NCBI GenBank assembly: GCA_017305715.1
Contig: JAFKKG010000019.1
Coordinates: 1-64,000 of the forward strand
From: Hyphomicrobiales bacterium
GTDB taxonomy: Bacteria > Pseudomonadota > Alphaproteobacteria > Rhizobiales > Xanthobacteraceae
Reading direction: 5' to 3'
DNA: 64,000 nucleotides
Below the pieces are notes generated by a model. That model did not search any database and was not told where the DNA came from. It saw only the letters and a program-made list of their open reading frames with translations. Below, piece by piece: positions 54,333 through 62,508 of this stretch. Position 1 is the first letter of the stretch; every line of letters starts with the position of its first letter. Both the position numbers and the translations under genes were made by a program.

Positions 54333-55232
54333 TCAGGCGGCATGGTCGCGCGCCCATTCGACGACCTGCGCATGGGTCGCGAACCAGACGTCGCCCTTGG
54401 CCTTGGCATGCCGGATCAACTCTTCCAGAATCCAGATGCGCGAGCGGTAGCCCGAGATGTGTGGGTGCATCGTCAACTGGAACACGCCGCCATCTTCCCA
54501 GGCGGCGTCAAACTCGCGGCGGAAGATGTCGAACACGTCGGTCGGCGGGGTATGAGGCCGCAGCGACTGGAAACGGTGCATCATGAAATAGACCGCGTCG
54601 TCGCGTACCCACTCGACCGGAAATTCCACCACGCCGGACGGTTCGCCTTCGAGCAGGAGCTCGTAGCAGTCCTCGTCCGCCATCAGGGACGAATCGTAGA
54701 GCAGACCGAGCTCCTTTTCGATCTTCAATGTCGATGGGCTGAAATCCCAGGAGGGCGTGCGCAGGCCGACCGGACGCACGCCGGTGATTTGTTCAAGCGT
54801 ATCGGTCGCGCGGAACATCAGGTCGCGTTCAACGGCATAGGGCAGCACCGAATTGAGTTCGTGGATCCAGCCATGGATGCCGATCTCGTGGCCTTCGGCC
54901 ACGATGCGGCGCTGCTCATCGCCATGCAGCAGTGCCACGACGGCCGGCACGTAAAAGCTCGCCGGCACGTCGTGCTTCTTCAGCATCGCCAGGATGCGCG
55001 GGACGCCGACGCGTGCGCCATATTCGCCCCATGCCATGCGGCCGATGGATTTGCCGCCATCGCGCAGCTCACTGGTCTCATGGTCACTGTCAAACGAAAA
55101 CGCGACGGCACAGCGGGCGCCGTTCTTCCATGTAGCGGGGCGTAACGAGCGGCCTGCGCGCACCTGGTTTACAAGTCCGCGCCAGTGCGCCTCCGGCCAT
55201 TCCCATGGTTGCATGTCGGCGGTCTTGTTCAT
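54333..55232 (-). CDS. Polysaccharide deacetylase family protein (PuuE/PgdA-like)
   Basis: A 299-aa NodB-homology hydrolase. Motif 1 reads SFDSDHE (D48, D50) and motif 2 is H120-x3-H124 in IHGWIHE. It has no signal peptide, so it works in the cytoplasm, where PuuE-type members open allantoin-like or related cyclic imide/amide rings rather than deacetylate polymers. ATG 55232 with GAGGGAC upstream is chosen. It lies in the same minus-strand block as a Pot-type transporter and opposite to hyuAB, supporting a role in ureide or cyclic amide catabolism (inference). Confidence 0.88.
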   Translation of the reverse strand: MNKTADMQPWEWPEAHWRGLVNQVRAGRSLRPATWKNGARCAVAFSFDSDHETSELRDGGKSIGRMAWGEYGARVGVPRILAMLKKHDVPASFYVPAVVALLHGDEQRRIVAEGHEIGIHGWIHELNSVLPYAVERDLMFRATDTLEQITGVRPVGLRTPSWDFSPSTLKIEKELGLLYDSSLMADEDCYELLLEGEPSGVVEFPVEWVRDDAVYFMMHRFQSLRPHTPPTDVFDIFRREFDAAWEDGGVFQLTMHPHISGYRSRIWILEELIRHAKAKGDVWFATHAQVVEWARDHAA

Positions 55233-55266
55233 GTGTCCCTCGTCCAACGGGCTGCGAAGCCGATGT

Positions 55267-56022
55267 TCAGTTGATCCATTGGCCGCCGTCGACATCCACC
55301 ACCTCGCCGGTGATGAAGTTCGGCTCGACCGTGGCCAGGAAGGCCACCACCACGGCGATGTCCTCCGGCGTGCCGATCCGGCCGAGCGGAATCGTCGCCT
55401 TGATGGCCTCGCGATGCGCCGTGATCAGCGCCCGGGTCAGATGTGTTTCGATCGAGCCCGGGCAGACGGCGTTGACCGACACGTAAGGCGCCAGCTCCTT
55501 GGCCAGGCCGCGCGTCAGCCCGAGGATGCCGGCCTTGGAGGCGCAATAGGCGAATTTGCTGACCGCCGACGGCGCCCCGCCCGTCGTCGCGCTCACGGAC
55601 GAGATGTTGATGATACGGCCGCGCTGGCGCTCGACCATGCCGGGCGCGACAGCCTTGCACCAGTTGAAGCAGCCCTTGAGGTTGATGGCCATGGTGCGGT
55701 CCCATTCCGCCTCGGAAATCTCGAGGATAGGTTTCGGCGCTGACACGCCGGCATTATTGACCAGCACGTCGATCCGGCCCCAGCGGGCGACCACGGCAGC
55801 GGCATGTCCCTGGACGGCGGCGTGGTCGCTGACATCGCCTGGCAAGCTCATCGTGGCGACGCCGAGTGCGGCCAGCTTCGATGTTGCGTCTTCGAGTTCT
55901 GCGCTGCCCAGGTCCGACAGCGCGACGCGATAGCCGCGCTTCGCCATTTCGGTCGCCGATGCGAGCCCGATGCCGCGCCCGGCCCCGGTGACGATCGCCA
56001 CGGGCTGGTCCTGTTTCGCCAT
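55267..56022 (-). CDS. SDR family NAD(P)-dependent oxidoreductase
   Basis: A 251-aa classical SDR with TGAGRGIG near residue 13, NNAG near 90, catalytic YCASK near 158 and the tail GEVVDVDGG. It is the first gene of the minus-strand block (SDR, NodB-fold hydrolase, transporter) and is divergent from the RpiR regulator with 184 nt between starts. FabG-type homologues act on 3-oxoacyl or sugar-type ketones. Confidence 0.9.
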   Translation of the reverse strand: MAKQDQPVAIVTGAGRGIGLASATEMAKRGYRVALSDLGSAELEDATSKLAALGVATMSLPGDVSDHAAVQGHAAAVVARWGRIDVLVNNAGVSAPKPILEISEAEWDRTMAINLKGCFNWCKAVAPGMVERQRGRIINISSVSATTGGAPSAVSKFAYCASKAGILGLTRGLAKELAPYVSVNAVCPGSIETHLTRALITAHREAIKATIPLGRIGTPEDIAVVVAFLATVEPNFITGEVVDVDGGQWIN

Positions 56023-56112
56023 GATGCTCAGGCTCTCCTTATTCCCGATCGGGATCCCACCGGTCGCGGGGCTCGCCGGGACCGGTCTGCAATTAGTGTT
56101 GCGTGTTTGGCG

Positions 56113-56160
56113 ATTTCTGTAAAGATCATTTCATAAGCTCCGCAAAGACATTTCATGAGC
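56113..56160. promoter_or_regulatory. Tandem direct repeats upstream of RpiR gene
   Basis: Two near-identical blocks, AAAGATCATTTCATAAGC (56121-56138) and AAAGACATTTCATGAGC (56144-56160), sit between the divergent SDR and RpiR genes, and a third ATTTC-based copy lies at 56113-56122. The copies are spaced about two helical turns apart. RpiR regulators often bind repeated sites in such positions, so this is a candidate operator. Confidence 0.5.
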
Positions 56161-56206
56161 AGCCGAAGCGCCGCGTGCGGGGCTGAATGGAACCGGGGAA
56201 GTTGCG

Positions 56207-57061
56207 ATGGCTCTTCTGGAGCGGCTGGAAGTCGAACAGGCCCATCTGACGGCGAGCGAGCGTCAGATTGCGCAATACCTGATCGCGCATTATCCGCAGG
56301 CGATCCTGGCATCTGCTTCGTCGATCGGACGGGCAACCAAGATCAGCGCCGCCACCGTGGTGCGATTCTTCGCCAAGCTCGGTTACGGGAGCTTCGCTGA
56401 AGCGCAGGAGGAGATCCGCCGCGAGGTGGCGATGAAACTCAATTCACCGATGGACCGCATGGCCATCGTGGACACCAACGCGACCTCGACGGAGGCGTTT
56501 CTCGCGCGTTTCCACGCTTTGGAAGTGGACAACATCAAGGCGACATTCCAGCAGATCGATATCAGCAATTTCGAAGCCCTGGTCGCCAGCATTCTGGCAA
56601 CCAAGGGCAAAATCTACATCATCGGCGAGAAAAATAGCCAACCGATCGCCTTCCTGATCTGGGCGCATCTCAATATCTGCCTCGACAATGTCGTACTCGT
56701 CGACACCGGACAGGCGATGGTGGCAGACCGGCTGTTGTGGGCAGGGGCGGGGGATCTTCTGATCTGTGTGAGCGTTCGCCGCTATTCACCGAACGGCTTG
56801 CGGGCGGCGCAGTATTTTCGCTCGATCGGTGCCGACGTCGCGGTTTTGACCGACAACGCGCTGTCGCCATTGATGCCCCACGCCACATTCCGGTTGCTGG
56901 TTCAGACCGCCAGCGTTTCGGTCTTCGATTCCTACACGGCGATGATGAGCGTCGCCGGTGCGATCGTGGGTGCGGTGGCGCGGCTGCGCAGGAATGCGCT
57001 TTATGCCACGTTGAAGCGCGGGGAAGACCTTTGGTCGCGCTTCGGCACCTTTCTCGGATAG
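56207..57061 (+). CDS. MurR/RpiR family transcriptional regulator
   Basis: A 284-aa regulator with an N-terminal RpiR HTH (LTASERQIAQYLIAHYP, then ISAATVVRFFAKLGYGSFAE) and a C-terminal SIS domain (about 125-255) with a GEKNSQPIAFLIW sugar-phosphate-like pocket. GGGGAAG precedes the ATG. It is divergent from an SDR and heads the molybdenum-hydroxylase cluster, either side of which it may regulate. Confidence 0.92.
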   Translation: MALLERLEVEQAHLTASERQIAQYLIAHYPQAILASASSIGRATKISAATVVRFFAKLGYGSFAEAQEEIRREVAMKLNSPMDRMAIVDTNATSTEAFLARFHALEVDNIKATFQQIDISNFEALVASILATKGKIYIIGEKNSQPIAFLIWAHLNICLDNVVLVDTGQAMVADRLLWAGAGDLLICVSVRRYSPNGLRAAQYFRSIGADVAVLTDNALSPLMPHATFRLLVQTASVSVFDSYTAMMSVAGAIVGAVARLRRNALYATLKRGEDLWSRFGTFLG

Positions 57062-57082
57062 CCGATCGAGCTGGCGATCGGC
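57061..57082 (+). terminator. 8-bp stem-loop after RpiR gene
   Basis: GCCGATCG and CGATCGGC form a perfect 8-bp stem with a 6-nt loop starting at the last base of the RpiR stop codon. It is followed by TGTTCC rather than a T-tract, so it is a weak candidate terminator. Confidence 0.45.
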
Positions 57083-57101
57083 TGTTCCGGGCGCCAAGCG
57101 C

Positions 57102-57140
57102 CTTGACGCGTCCGGTCAAGTTAGTCTACTTATGCAAGTA
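57102..57140 (+). promoter_or_regulatory. Promoter-like region with two palindromes
   Basis: CTTGAC-N7-GTCAAG (57102-57120) and TACTT-N4-AAGTA (57127-57140) are two inverted repeats upstream of the GTG at 57188. TTGACG (57103-57108) could be a -35 with a weak -10 near 57127. The overlap of palindromes and promoter elements suggests local control of the molybdenum-hydroxylase operon. Confidence 0.4.
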
Positions 57141-57187
57141 ACAATCGAGCCGGCCGAAAGGCGGTCCTTGTGCGACGGGAGGAGCCT

Positions 57188-57961
57188 GTGAAAGACATCA
57201 GCGTCGCCAAGCGGGACGGCATCGCTCGTGTCGTCTTGAATAGGCCGTCTGTGAGAAACGCCGTGACCCTGGCGATGTGGCGTGAATTGTCCGGCATCTT
57301 CTCGCGCCTGGCTGACGAGCAGGATGTCCGCGCGGTCGTGCTCAAGGGCGAGGGCACGGATTTTTCCGTCGGTGCGGATATTGCCGAGTTCGACACGATC
57401 CGCGACGACAGGCAAAAGAGTGCCGACTATGAAGTCGCCGTTGACGCCTGTTCCGGCGCGATCGCGGCGCTCGGAAAGCCCGTTGTCGCAGCCATATCCG
57501 GCTATTGCCTCGGAGGCGGCTGTCATCTCGCGCTGGCCTGCGATTTTCGCTTCGGCGACCGAACCGCGAAGATGGGGATTCCGTCGGCCAAGCTCTCCAT
57601 TGTCTACGGCGTTCATAGCGTGCAGCGGCTGCTGGCGCTGACGGGTGTCGCGAACGCCAGGCGCATCCTGTACTCGGGCGACCGCTATCCGGCCGAGCAG
57701 GCGATATCCATGGGACTGATCGACGAGATCCACGACGACGCCGTGCTCGCCGCCGAAGGCTTCCTGCAGCGCCTGGCGAGCAATGCACCCCTCTCGATCG
57801 CGGGCGCCAAGTACATGCTGAACGGTCTTTCGATGGGGGCCGGGGCGCTCGACGTGACGGCGGCGCAGCGGCTCATCGATGCTGCATCCGACAGCGAGGA
57901 CTTCAGGGAAGGCCGGCGGGCCTTCGCGGAAAAAAGGTCTCCGCAGTTTCGCGGACAATAA
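57188..57961 (+). CDS. Enoyl-CoA hydratase/isomerase family protein lacking both catalytic Glu
   Basis: A 257-aa crotonase. The oxyanion motifs FSVGADI and GYCLGGGCHL are kept, but the first catalytic Glu position is His (GGGCHL) and the second is Ser (GIPSAK). Hydration by the usual two-Glu mechanism is therefore unlikely. A hydrolase, decarboxylase or isomerase role is possible. GTG 57188 is chosen because GGGAGGAG precedes it. It is followed by a molybdenum hydroxylase operon that starts 45 nt downstream. Confidence 0.85.
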   Translation: MKDISVAKRDGIARVVLNRPSVRNAVTLAMWRELSGIFSRLADEQDVRAVVLKGEGTDFSVGADIAEFDTIRDDRQKSADYEVAVDACSGAIAALGKPVVAAISGYCLGGGCHLALACDFRFGDRTAKMGIPSAKLSIVYGVHSVQRLLALTGVANARRILYSGDRYPAEQAISMGLIDEIHDDAVLAAEGFLQRLASNAPLSIAGAKYMLNGLSMGAGALDVTAAQRLIDAASDSEDFREGRRAFAEKRSPQFRGQ

Positions 57962-58006
57962 GAATGGCCGAACCCGGAAGGAAATCAGCCTTGGAGGGCG
58001 AGCGCG

Positions 58007-58876
58007 ATGAAGCCTGCCAGGTTTGAATATGTCGCGCCTGCGTCGGTAGACGCCGCGGTGGAAACCCTGCTCGCAGCCAATGGCGAGGGAAAGCTTCTGG
58101 CCGGCGGCCAAAGCCTGCTGCCGCTGCTGAATTTCCGGATGGCGCGGCCTGCGGTGCTGGTTGATCTGAACGGTATCAAGGAGTTGTCGTTCATCGAATT
58201 GCGCGGCGAGAGCGTGGTGATCGGCGCGCTGACGCGGCATCGCGAGATCGAGCATTCCCCGCTGATCGCGTCCAGGCTTCCGGTGATGTCGGCGGCCATG
58301 CGCCACGTGGCGCATCTGGCGATCCGCAACCGCGGAACCATTGGTGGCAGTCTCTCGCATGCGGACCCGGCTGCCGAGTTGCCGATGATGGCGATGTTCT
58401 ACGCCGCCCGCCTCACGGTGCAGGGGCCGGCGGGCCGCCGCACGATCGCGGCAAAGGACTTCTTCGTCGACGCCCTGACGAACTGTCTCGAGCCTGAGGA
58501 AATCGTCGTGGAGATCGAATTTCCGATTCCGCAACACGACGGGTGGGTGTTTGAGGAAGTTGCGCGCCGCTTCGGCGATTTCGCGCTCGCCAGCATCGCG
58601 GTATCGATCCGGCGCGGCCAATCCGGAATCGAAGATGCGCGCGTCGCGGCGATGGGCGTGGCCGACACGCCGCTGCGGCTCGAAGACGTCGAGCGTCGGC
58701 TTTGTGAAATCGAGATCGACGTCCGCATGCCGGACCGGTTCTGCGAATGGGTGAGGTCCAGCGTCAGTCCCAACAGCGACCTGCATGCGTCAGGTGAATA
58801 CAGGAAACATCTGTTGGGTGAGCTGGCCAGGCGCGCCTTGAAGACGGCATTGGCAGCGAAAGGTGATCGGCGATGA
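58007..58876 (+). CDS. Molybdenum hydroxylase FAD-binding (medium) subunit
   Basis: A 289-aa FAD_binding_5 / CO_deh_flav_C protein with AGGQSLLPLLNFR near residue 32 and TIGGSLSHADPAAELP near 112, both contacting FAD. It transfers electrons from the 2Fe-2S subunit. GAGGGCGAGCGCG precedes the ATG, and its stop overlaps the small-subunit start (ATGA). The subunit set is M, S, then an MBL gene, then L. Confidence 0.93.
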   Translation: MKPARFEYVAPASVDAAVETLLAANGEGKLLAGGQSLLPLLNFRMARPAVLVDLNGIKELSFIELRGESVVIGALTRHREIEHSPLIASRLPVMSAAMRHVAHLAIRNRGTIGGSLSHADPAAELPMMAMFYAARLTVQGPAGRRTIAAKDFFVDALTNCLEPEEIVVEIEFPIPQHDGWVFEEVARRFGDFALASIAVSIRRGQSGIEDARVAAMGVADTPLRLEDVERRLCEIEIDVRMPDRFCEWVRSSVSPNSDLHASGEYRKHLLGELARRALKTALAAKGDRR

Positions 58877-59352
58877 CCGTGAACGTATCGGTGACGGTGA
58901 ACGGGATGAGGCACGAGATTTCCGGCGTCGAGCCGCGTCTGCTGTTGTCCGATTTTCTCCGCGATACCCTTGGACTGACCGGAACGCATGTCGGCTGCGA
59001 GCATGGCGTCTGCGGAGCGTGCACGGTGTTGATGGACGGCCACAGCGTGCGGTCCTGCCTCACGCTCGCTGTCCAGGCCAACGGTAGCGAGATCACCACG
59101 GTCGAGGGGCTTGGCACGCCCGAAACGCTCAACGTGCTTCAGACCCAGTTTCGCGAGCATCATGGGCTTCAGTGCGGGTTTTGCACGCCGGGCATGCTGA
59201 TGACCGGCGAGGACCTGCTCCGGAAATATCCGCTGGCGACCGACGAGGAGATCAGGGAAGGCCTCTCTGGCAATCTCTGCCGCTGCACGGGCTATCAAAA
59301 CATCGTGGCGGCGATCAGGAGTGCCGCCGCGCTCCGCCGGGAGAATGCGTGA
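58873..59352 (+). CDS. Molybdenum hydroxylase 2Fe-2S (small) subunit
   Basis: A 159-aa protein with the plant-type cluster GCEHGVCGACTVLMDG and a following Cys in SCL. The second, all-helical domain holds QCGFCTPGM and NLCRCTGY. It carries both [2Fe-2S] clusters of xanthine-oxidase-type enzymes. Its stop overlaps the MBL start by 1 nt. Confidence 0.94.
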   Translation: MTVNVSVTVNGMRHEISGVEPRLLLSDFLRDTLGLTGTHVGCEHGVCGACTVLMDGHSVRSCLTLAVQANGSEITTVEGLGTPETLNVLQTQFREHHGLQCGFCTPGMLMTGEDLLRKYPLATDEEIREGLSGNLCRCTGYQNIVAAIRSAAALRRENA

Positions 59353-60113
59353 TGAAACTCAACTTCCTTGCCGCCGGGCGCCTTCGCATGAAGAAGAGCA
59401 TCTACATTCCGGACGCGGACCGCAGCGAGATGATCGACCTGCCGGTCAGTAGTGCCTTGATCAGGCACAAGCAGGGCAACGTGCTGTTCGATACGGGTTG
59501 TCATCCCTCGGTCGTGGATAATGCCGAAGGGCGCTGGGGGGCGCTCGCGAAGTTTATGAAGCCGCTGATGAGCGCGGACGAGACGTTGTTGCCGAGCCTT
59601 GCTTGCGTCGGACTTGGCCCCGACGACATCGACATCGTCGTGAACTCGCACTTCCATCCGGATCATTGCGGTTGCAACCAGTTTTTCACCAAGGCGACGA
59701 TTCTGGCCCACGCCAGGGAAGTCGAGGCAGCATCAGCCGCGGGCGCGGAATCCGCCGGCTACCTGCGGGTGGACTGGCAAACCGGACAGCCCATTGAAAC
59801 CGTGAACGGCGAGAAGGACCTGTTCGGGGATGCCAGCGTCGTGCTGCTTCCGTTACCGGGGCATACGCCAGGCTCACTCGGTGCGCTGGTCAGCCTCGAT
59901 CGCGACGGTCAGTTTCTGCTCGCGTCGGATTCGGTCAGTCTACGTCGGCATCTCGATGCCGATGCCGCGCCCCGCAATACGTGGAACGTCGATGAGCAGT
60001 TGAAGACCTACGCCGAAGTGCGGCGGATCGAGAAAGCCGGCGCGACGGTGATCTGCGGCCATGACGACGGACAATGGCAGGGCCTGCGCAAGGGAAACGA
60101 CGGCTATGAGTAG
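59352..60113 (+). CDS. MBL fold metallohydrolase, AHL-lactonase-like
   Basis: A 253-aa metallo-beta-lactamase-fold protein. The metal motif is H100-x-H102-x-D104-H105 (SHFHPDHCG). Later ligands are visible in LPGHTPGS, LLASDSV and CGHDDGQW. The order and size resemble AttM/AiiA-type lactonases. It lies between the small and large molybdenum-hydroxylase subunits, overlapping the first by 1 nt and the second by 8 nt, so it is cotranslated with them. It probably opens a lactone or lactam made by the hydroxylase, rather than acting in quorum quenching. Confidence 0.88.
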   Translation: MKLNFLAAGRLRMKKSIYIPDADRSEMIDLPVSSALIRHKQGNVLFDTGCHPSVVDNAEGRWGALAKFMKPLMSADETLLPSLACVGLGPDDIDIVVNSHFHPDHCGCNQFFTKATILAHAREVEAASAAGAESAGYLRVDWQTGQPIETVNGEKDLFGDASVVLLPLPGHTPGSLGALVSLDRDGQFLLASDSVSLRRHLDADAAPRNTWNVDEQLKTYAEVRRIEKAGATVICGHDDGQWQGLRKGNDGYE

Positions 60114-62508
60114 CGACCGGCGCGTTCAGCCGTCGGATGTCTTGCGGCCCCGGCATGTCGGTGCGCCGATCAAGCGCACCGAGGACCTGCGGCTGCTGAC
60201 CGGCCGCGGCGAATATTCCGCCGACCGCAAGCCGGACCGGGCACTTCACGTCGCATTTCTGCGTAGCGGGCAACCCCATGCGCGGATCGCCGGCATCGAC
60301 ACCGCTGCGGCGGAGGCCGCGCCAGGCGTCGTTGCCGTGTTCACGGCGGACAGCATCGCGGACGATTTCAAGGCGGTGATTCCATTCTCGCGCATGCCGA
60401 ATTATTACGCGACACCGATCCTGCCGCTCGCCTCCGGCAAGGTCCGCTACGTCGGCGAGGCGGTCGTCGCCGTGATCGCCACCTCGCGGTATCTCGCGGA
60501 GGATGCGCTGGAGTTGATTGAGGTCGACTATGAGCCGCTTAAAGCGATATCGCGTGCCGAGCTTGCCGTCGCCGATGGCGCTCCGCTGCTGCACGAGGCG
60601 GCGGGCAGCAACGTCCTGCTCGCGCGCGAGTTCAGGAAGGGCGACGTTGCTGCCGATTTGAAGGTGGCTGCGGTCAGGGTCGGCGGCCGTTTTGAAATGA
60701 CCCGAAAGGCGCCGCTTGCGTTGGAGCCGCGCAGCTATACGGCCGAGTACGAAAAGCGGCGCGATGCCATCACACTTTATACGTCGTCGAATATTCCCGG
60801 CATCGTCCGTGACGCGATTTCCGAATCGCTCGGTCTGCCAGGCCACCGCTTGCGCGTCGTGGCACCCGATGTCGGCGGCAGCTTTGGCTCGAAAGGTTCA
60901 CTCTATCCGGAGGAACTGCTGATTTGCATCGCGGCGCGCAAGCTCGGCCGCTCGCTGAAGTGGACGGCCGATCGTCTGGAAGATGTCAGCAGCAGCAGCC
61001 AGGCGTTTGCCGAGATTGTCGATGCCGAGATGGGCTTCGATGCCAACGGTGTCGCGACCTCGCTGCAGGCGGATGTGATCGGCGACGTCGGGGCTTATTC
61101 GATCTATCCCTGGACCTGCGGGCTGGAGCCGGTTCAGGTCGTCAGTTTCCTTCCCGGCCCCTACAAGATCGGGTCGTATCGCGGTGCCGTTCGCGGCGTC
61201 GCCACCTGCAAGCCGCCGACCGGTCCCTATCGCGGCGTCGGCCGGCCGATCTCGACGTTCGTGGCCGAGCGGTTGATGGACCTCGGCGCCAAGGCGCTCG
61301 GCCTCGATCCGCTCGAAATCAGGCGCCGCAACCTGGTTCGATCCGAGGATTTCCCGTATCGGATCGCGTCGGGGATCATCTGGGACAAGACGGGCTTCCT
61401 CGAATGCCTGGAGGCTGCCGCGGAAGCAGTCGGATATCAACAGCTTCGCCTCCGGCAAGCGGACGCGCGCAAGGACGGCCGTCTGTTTGGCATCGGCATC
61501 GCTACCTATGCGGAATTGACCGGCATCGGGTCGCGTATTGCGGTGGCGCCGGGTATGCCGATCAATACCGGCTCGGAGACGGCGAAGATTTCGATCGACT
61601 CGACCGGCGCCATCACCGCCGCCTTCGGCGTCGCCTCCCATGGCCAGGGGCTCGAAACCACGCTGGCCCAGATCATCGCCGATGACCTCGGCGCGAAGTT
61701 CGAGGATATCAGCGTGATCCAGGGTGACAGCGACGAGGTGCCGATGTCGACCGGCACCTATGCGAGCCGGAGCGCCGTGCTCGGCGGCGGCGCGGCCAAG
61801 CATGCGTCGTTTCTGCTGCGGGACAAGATCAAGCGGGTCGCCTCTCATCTGCTCGAAGCCAATCAGGACGACATCGAGGTATTCGGCGGCCAGGCTGTCG
61901 TCATTGGTACCGACCGCGCGGTGACCTTCAGGCAGGTCGCCAGGGCGGTCTATTCCGACATGAAGACGCTGCCGGTCGAGGCGCGCGAAGAATTGAGCGC
62001 CAGCTATACCTACGACCCGATCAATGGCACGACCGCTGCGGCCACCCATATCGCCGCAGTGGAAGTCGATCCCGCGACCTGCTTTGTGAAGATCCACAAA
62101 TACGTGGTCGCGGAGGATTGCGGGAAGATCATCAATCCGATGATCGTTGACGGCCAGGTCCATGGCGGCGTGGCGCAAGGCATCGGTGCCGCACTCTTCG
62201 AGGAACTCATTTACGACGATGACGCTCAGCTTCTGAGCGCCAGCCTTGTCGATTATGTGATTCCGTCCGCGCCTGAAGTGCCTGTCATGGAGGTCGTACA
62301 TATCGAAAGCGAATCGGCCGTGGCCGGCGGATTCCGCGGTATGGGCGAGGGTGGCACGATCGGCGCGCCAGCTGCCATCGCCAATGCGATCGCCGACGCG
62401 CTGTCGCCGCTTGGCATCGACGTGTCCATTCTTCCAATGACTCCCGAGCGCATCTTCAAGCTCATGGAGCAGGCCAGGTTCAACTCAAGAGGAAAAGCTG
62501 ATGAGTGA
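60106..62508 (+). CDS. Molybdopterin-dependent hydroxylase large (CoxL-like) subunit
   Basis: An 800-aa aldehyde oxidase/xanthine dehydrogenase-type catalytic subunit. It begins with VGAPIKRTEDLRLLTGRGEY, contains DVGGSFGSKG and GPYRGVGRP, and ends with the MoCo-binding GMGEGGTIGAP segment carrying the likely catalytic Glu. The form I CO-dehydrogenase loop AYxCSFR is absent, so this is not a CO dehydrogenase of that class. It likely hydroxylates an N-heterocycle or aldehyde. ATG 60106 overlaps the MBL stop by 8 nt, and its own stop overlaps the next SDR by 8 nt. Confidence 0.92.
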   Translation: MSSDRRVQPSDVLRPRHVGAPIKRTEDLRLLTGRGEYSADRKPDRALHVAFLRSGQPHARIAGIDTAAAEAAPGVVAVFTADSIADDFKAVIPFSRMPNYYATPILPLASGKVRYVGEAVVAVIATSRYLAEDALELIEVDYEPLKAISRAELAVADGAPLLHEAAGSNVLLAREFRKGDVAADLKVAAVRVGGRFEMTRKAPLALEPRSYTAEYEKRRDAITLYTSSNIPGIVRDAISESLGLPGHRLRVVAPDVGGSFGSKGSLYPEELLICIAARKLGRSLKWTADRLEDVSSSSQAFAEIVDAEMGFDANGVATSLQADVIGDVGAYSIYPWTCGLEPVQVVSFLPGPYKIGSYRGAVRGVATCKPPTGPYRGVGRPISTFVAERLMDLGAKALGLDPLEIRRRNLVRSEDFPYRIASGIIWDKTGFLECLEAAAEAVGYQQLRLRQADARKDGRLFGIGIATYAELTGIGSRIAVAPGMPINTGSETAKISIDSTGAITAAFGVASHGQGLETTLAQIIADDLGAKFEDISVIQGDSDEVPMSTGTYASRSAVLGGGAAKHASFLLRDKIKRVASHLLEANQDDIEVFGGQAVVIGTDRAVTFRQVARAVYSDMKTLPVEAREELSASYTYDPINGTTAAATHIAAVEVDPATCFVKIHKYVVAEDCGKIINPMIVDGQVHGGVAQGIGAALFEELIYDDDAQLLSASLVDYVIPSAPEVPVMEVVHIESESAVAGGFRGMGEGGTIGAPAAIANAIADALSPLGIDVSILPMTPERIFKLMEQARFNSRGKADE

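Noticed and set aside
59352-60113. Quorum-quenching AHL lactonase as primary function
   Set aside because: The fold fits, but the gene is translationally coupled to molybdenum-hydroxylase subunits, so a catabolic ring-opening role is more likely.
60106-62508. Aerobic CO dehydrogenase (CoxL form I)
   Set aside because: The diagnostic AYxCSFR active-site loop is missing; the corresponding segment reads GPYRGVGR, as in other molybdenum hydroxylases.
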